Below the pieces are notes generated by a model that saw only the letters and a program-made list of their open reading frames with translations, had not been told where the DNA came from and did no database searches. The translations under genes and the position numbers were made by a program. Below are positions 60,971 through 64,000 of a DNA stretch of 64,000 nt, piece by piece. How positions within the stretch are numbered: the first letter of the stretch is position 1; every line of letters starts with the position of its first letter. Source of the stretch: Pannonibacter anstelovis (GTDB taxonomy: Bacteria; Pseudomonadota; Alphaproteobacteria; Rhizobiales; Stappiaceae); the NCBI RefSeq assembly GCF_036881715.1, contig NZ_JBAKBF010000001.1, positions 248,001 to 312,000 of the forward strand, read 5' to 3'.

Positions 60971-62485
60971 ATGAAGCTTTTGACGACTGCCGTGGCAGCG
61001 ATCCTGCCTGCATGCCTGCTTTCCACCTCAGCACTTGCCGGAAAAGCAGATGATACACTCAACATTGCCTTCACCAAGGAAGTTGAGCATATCGATCCCT
61101 ATTTCAACACAGCCCGAGAAGGTCTTCTTCTGGCCACTGCAATCTGGGATGAACTTGTCTACCGCGACCAGAAAACCGGCGAATACAAGGGCGTCCTTGC
61201 CACCAGCTGGAACTGGATTGACGACAAGACCCTGGAGATGAAGCTGCGCGAGGGCGTCAAGTTCCACAACGGCGAGGCATTCGATGCCGACGACGTCGTC
61301 TACACCCTGAATTACACCGTCGATCCGAAGAACGGCATCAAGGCCACCGCCAAGACCAGCTGGATCGATCACGCTGAAAAGGTGGACCCGTACACGGTCC
61401 GCATTCACACCAAGGGCCCCTTCCCGGCCGCCCTCGAATATCTCGCCAACGGCGTGATCATCCACCCCAACGAATATTATGCCGCCGTCGGTCCGGACGG
61501 TGTTGCGACCAAGCCGGTCGGCACCGGCCCCTACATGGTCGAGAGCCTTGATCCGGGCAAGCACTATGTGCTGAAGCGGTTTGACGGATACGTCGAAACG
61601 GCAAAGCCGAAAGCCTCCATCGGCACCGTGGACATCCGCACCGTTCCGGACACCAACACGCAGATGGCCGAGCTGTTCAGCGGCTCCGTCGATCTCGTCT
61701 GGGGTGTGCCCGCAGACCAGGCGGAAAAGATGGCGACGCTGGAGCAGTTTCAGATCGTCAACGCCCCGACCATGCGCATCGGCTATCTGACGATGGATGC
61801 CGCCGGCCGCTCTTCTCCCGGCACGCCGATGAAGGACGTGCGGGTACGGCAGGCGATCTATCATGCCATCAACCGCCAGGGCATTGTCGATGCGCTGCTG
61901 AAGGGATCCTCGCAGGTGGTGGACAGCGCCTGTTCGCCCGTCCAGTTCGGATGTGATCAGGACCTGCCGACCTACACCTATGATCCGGAAAAGGCCAAGA
62001 CCCTTCTTGCCGAGGCCGGTTACCCGAACGGCTTCGAGATGGAGCTCTACGCCTACCGCGACCGTCCGCTCGCCGAAGCCATGATCGGCATGCTGGCTGG
62101 CGTGGGCATCAGGGCAAACCTCAACTACCTGCAGTATTCGGCCCTGCGCGAAAAGCGTCTCAAGGGCGAGGTTGCGATCTCCTTCCAGACCTGGGGCTCG
62201 AACTCCATCGCCGATGTGTCGGCCATCGCCAGCCAGTTCTTCAAGATGCAGGGCGAGGATGATGCCCGTGACGCGGACCTGCAGGCCATCCTCGACAAGG
62301 GCGACTTCTCTGTCGACGACGCCGCGCGCAAGGCGGCCTACAAGGAAGCCCTGACCTACATCGTCGACAAGGCCTACTGGGTGCCGCTGTGGACCTATTC
62401 GTCCAACTACGTGATGGGCCAGGATGTGTCCTTCACCCCCACCCCGGACGAGCTGGTGCGGTTCAACGAGATCAGCTGGAAGTAA
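60971..62485 (+). CDS. ABC transporter substrate-binding protein, peptide/opine type
   Basis: A 504-residue family 5 periplasmic binding protein (DppA/OppA-like). Signal peptide MKLLTTAVAAILPACLLSTS then ALAG; body features LREGVKFHNGEAFDADDVVY and RVRQAIYHAINRQGIVDALL are typical of the family. Ligands may be di- or oligopeptides, opines or other small conjugates. GAGGGGAAG precedes the ATG. It heads an operon with at least two permease genes and is divergent from its probable GntR regulator. Confidence 0.9.
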   Translation: MKLLTTAVAAILPACLLSTSALAGKADDTLNIAFTKEVEHIDPYFNTAREGLLLATAIWDELVYRDQKTGEYKGVLATSWNWIDDKTLEMKLREGVKFHNGEAFDADDVVYTLNYTVDPKNGIKATAKTSWIDHAEKVDPYTVRIHTKGPFPAALEYLANGVIIHPNEYYAAVGPDGVATKPVGTGPYMVESLDPGKHYVLKRFDGYVETAKPKASIGTVDIRTVPDTNTQMAELFSGSVDLVWGVPADQAEKMATLEQFQIVNAPTMRIGYLTMDAAGRSSPGTPMKDVRVRQAIYHAINRQGIVDALLKGSSQVVDSACSPVQFGCDQDLPTYTYDPEKAKTLLAEAGYPNGFEMELYAYRDRPLAEAMIGMLAGVGIRANLNYLQYSALREKRLKGEVAISFQTWGSNSIADVSAIASQFFKMQGEDDARDADLQAILDKGDFSVDDAARKAAYKEALTYIVDKAYWVPLWTYSSNYVMGQDVSFTPTPDELVRFNEISWK

Positions 62486-62616
62486 GCTCCTGATCCGCCG
62501 GAGCCGGGCCCGCCCGGCTCCGGGCTGTCCGTGCCTTCACCACACCGGCGAAGCTGCGCCCAGACAAGACCGGAGGCGGCCAGCCCGTCTCCCTTCCTTT
62601 TCATGCAGGCGGCAAC

Positions 62617-63534
62617 ATGCTCAAGTTCATTCTCTCAAAGCTCGGACTGGCGGCCCTAGTGGCGCTGACAGTATCCTTCTTCAGCTTCATGCTGCTTTTC
62701 ATGGCAGGCGATCCGGCCATCGCCATCGCCGGTCATGAAGCCCCGCCGGAAGCCATCGCCGCCATCCGTGCCCAGTACGGCTTCGACAAGCCCTTGCTGA
62801 CCCAATATGCGCAATGGCTGATGCGGGCGCTCTCCGGGGATTTCGGCATGAGCTACTATTTCAAGGTGCCGGTGGCAGATCTCATTGCTGACCGGCTGCC
62901 CGTCACCTTCATCGTCGGCAGCCTGGGCATGAGCTTTGCGCTCATCGTTGCCATTCCGATGGGCGTCATCGCCGCCGCCTTTCCGAACACGATCATCGAC
63001 CGCATCGCCCTGGCTATCGCCGTCGTCGGCCAGGCAATCCCGAGCTTCTGGTTCGCGCTGATCCTGATTGTCATCTTTGCTGTCAATCTCGGGGTCGTTC
63101 CGGCATCCGGCACGCGCGTGTGGACCGGCTATATCCTGCCCATGGTCGTGCTTGGTTACTATGCCACGCCCGCCATCATGCGCCTGACCCGTGCAGGCAT
63201 GCTGGAAGTTCTATCGGCGGACTACATCCGCACCGCGCGGGCAAAGGGGCTCAACTGGCGCATCATCATGTTCAAGCATGCGCTCCGCAACGCCATCATC
63301 CCGGTCGTCAGCCTGGCTGCCGTGCAGCTGGGTTTCATGTTCGGCGGCTCCGTGATCGTGGAGACGATCTTCGCCCTGCACGGCGCCGGTTTTCTCGCCT
63401 GGGAGTCCATCTCCCGCAATGACCTGCCGACCCTGCAGGCTCTCATTCTGATCTTTGCAATGCTCTACATCATCTTCACCTTCCTGGCCGATGTGCTGAA
63501 CGCCTGGCTGGACCCGCGGCTGAGGAGCGCCTGA
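62617..63534 (+). CDS. ABC transporter permease, DppB type
   Basis: A 305-residue permease with six predicted helices. It has the family N terminus (ILSKLGLAALVALTVSFFSF), an ALSGDFGMSYYFKVPVADLI segment typical of DppB-like permeases, and the EAA loop ADYIRTARAKGLNWRIIMFK. It forms a heterodimer with the next gene, which starts one base after its stop codon. Confidence 0.92.
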   Translation: MLKFILSKLGLAALVALTVSFFSFMLLFMAGDPAIAIAGHEAPPEAIAAIRAQYGFDKPLLTQYAQWLMRALSGDFGMSYYFKVPVADLIADRLPVTFIVGSLGMSFALIVAIPMGVIAAAFPNTIIDRIALAIAVVGQAIPSFWFALILIVIFAVNLGVVPASGTRVWTGYILPMVVLGYYATPAIMRLTRAGMLEVLSADYIRTARAKGLNWRIIMFKHALRNAIIPVVSLAAVQLGFMFGGSVIVETIFALHGAGFLAWESISRNDLPTLQALILIFAMLYIIFTFLADVLNAWLDPRLRSA

Positions 63535-63535
63535 C

Positions 63536-64000
63536 ATGAGCACACCTTCCAACACAGCCGCTCCGGCGGCTGCACCCCGCGTTGCGCTTTCGCCCTCACG
63601 CCAGCTCCTGCGCAAGGCCTTCCGCCACAAGGGCTTTCTCATCGGCTTCGTCATCGTCGCCTTCACGGCCGCCGTGGCGCTGCTGGCCCCGGTCCTTGCC
63701 CCGCATGATCCCTATCATCAGGACCTCCTGATGCGCCTGAAGCCGCCCGTCTTCATGGGCGGCACCTGGGAGCACATCCTGGGCACCGACCAGCTCGGCC
63801 GTGACTATCTCTCCCGCCTCATCTATGGCGCGAGGATCTCTCTGCTGATCGGCTTTGTGGCCGCGTTCATTTCTGCTGTCATCGGCACCACGCTGGGCGT
63901 GCTCGCAGGCTATTTCGGCGGGCGCGTGGATGCCGTGGTGATGTTCATACTGTCCGTGCGCCTCGCCCTGCCGGCCACACTGGTGGCGCTGGCCGTGGTC
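63536..64000 (+). CDS. ABC transporter permease, DppC type (3' end missing)
   Basis: The first 155 codons of a DppC-like permease; the frame is open at the window end. Seen so far: an Ala/Pro-rich cytoplasmic N terminus, first helix FLIGFVIVAFTAAVALLAPV, the HILGTDQLGRDYLSRLIYGA motif that identifies this family, and LLIGFVAAFISAVIGTTLGV. The ATPase genes of the system should lie beyond the window. Confidence 0.9.
   Translation, partial: MSTPSNTAAPAAAPRVALSPSRQLLRKAFRHKGFLIGFVIVAFTAAVALLAPVLAPHDPYHQDLLMRLKPPVFMGGTWEHILGTDQLGRDYLSRLIYGARISLLIGFVAAFISAVIGTTLGVLAGYFGGRVDAVVMFILSVRLALPATLVALAVV

Overview
This window is about 64 kb of dense, GC-rich chromosomal DNA from a Gram-negative bacterium, most likely an alphaproteobacterium of the Hyphomicrobiales/Rhizobiales type. 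That placement is inferred from gene content and order: kdsA next to eno, coaD followed by two cyclophilins, queA and tgt, gyrA nearby, and TRAP and ABC uptake systems with TetR and GntR regulators. KdsA, RND pumps and an outer-membrane barrel protein show a Gram-negative envelope. I see no rRNA, tRNA, CRISPR array, prophage or intact insertion sequence.

Layout. 1-4.6 kb: 3' part of a metallo-beta-lactamase-fold hydrolase, then a TetR gene divergent from an EmrA/EmrB-type efflux pair, with a near-perfect operator lying inside the pump promoter. 4.6-15.8 kb: recX, a cysteine hydrolase, a Nudix hydrolase, a flavin monooxygenase with a DUF3237 protein, an amidase-TetR-RidA-flavin oxidoreductase run, a YitT membrane protein, a DUF1778/GNAT toxin-antitoxin pair, arfB and a small exported protein. 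15.9-28.4 kb: a reductive pyrimidine-degradation locus. It holds two RutR-like regulators, two sites matching the RutR box, an omega-transaminase, mmsA, a carbamoylase-type amidohydrolase, dihydropyrimidinase and a NitT/TauT-type ABC transporter. It is interrupted by a GIY-YIG gene bounded by inverted repeats. The first ABC permease carries an AT-rich extra N-terminal membrane domain. 28.4-40.1 kb: housekeeping genes (mazG, an orphan ParA, rnd, eno, kdsA, galU, tgt, queA, two cyclophilins, coaD).

40.1-44.0 kb is a lower-GC stretch with two small membrane-anchored unknowns, an outer-membrane barrel and a Tat-type amidohydrolase, followed by gyrA. 47.1-55.3 kb: marC, an RND pump operon with a clear promoter and operator, and a large signal-peptide-bearing TPR-CHAT protein that is the most unusual single gene here. 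55.4-60.1 kb: a DapA-family aldolase with a DctPQM TRAP transporter and a divergent GntR regulator. 60.1-64.0 kb: another GntR regulator divergent from a peptide/opine-type ABC importer that runs off the window.

Intergenic spaces hold several families of palindromic repeats. Some form facing pairs reminiscent of REPINs; one family frames the GIY-YIG gene and has a third copy after recX. How the genes work together: in the pyrimidine locus, ring opening by dihydropyrimidinase, removal of the carbamoyl group, transamination of the beta-amino acid and oxidation of the semialdehyde to an acyl-CoA are all encoded. The first step (dihydropyrimidine dehydrogenase) and the transporter's binding protein are not in the window.
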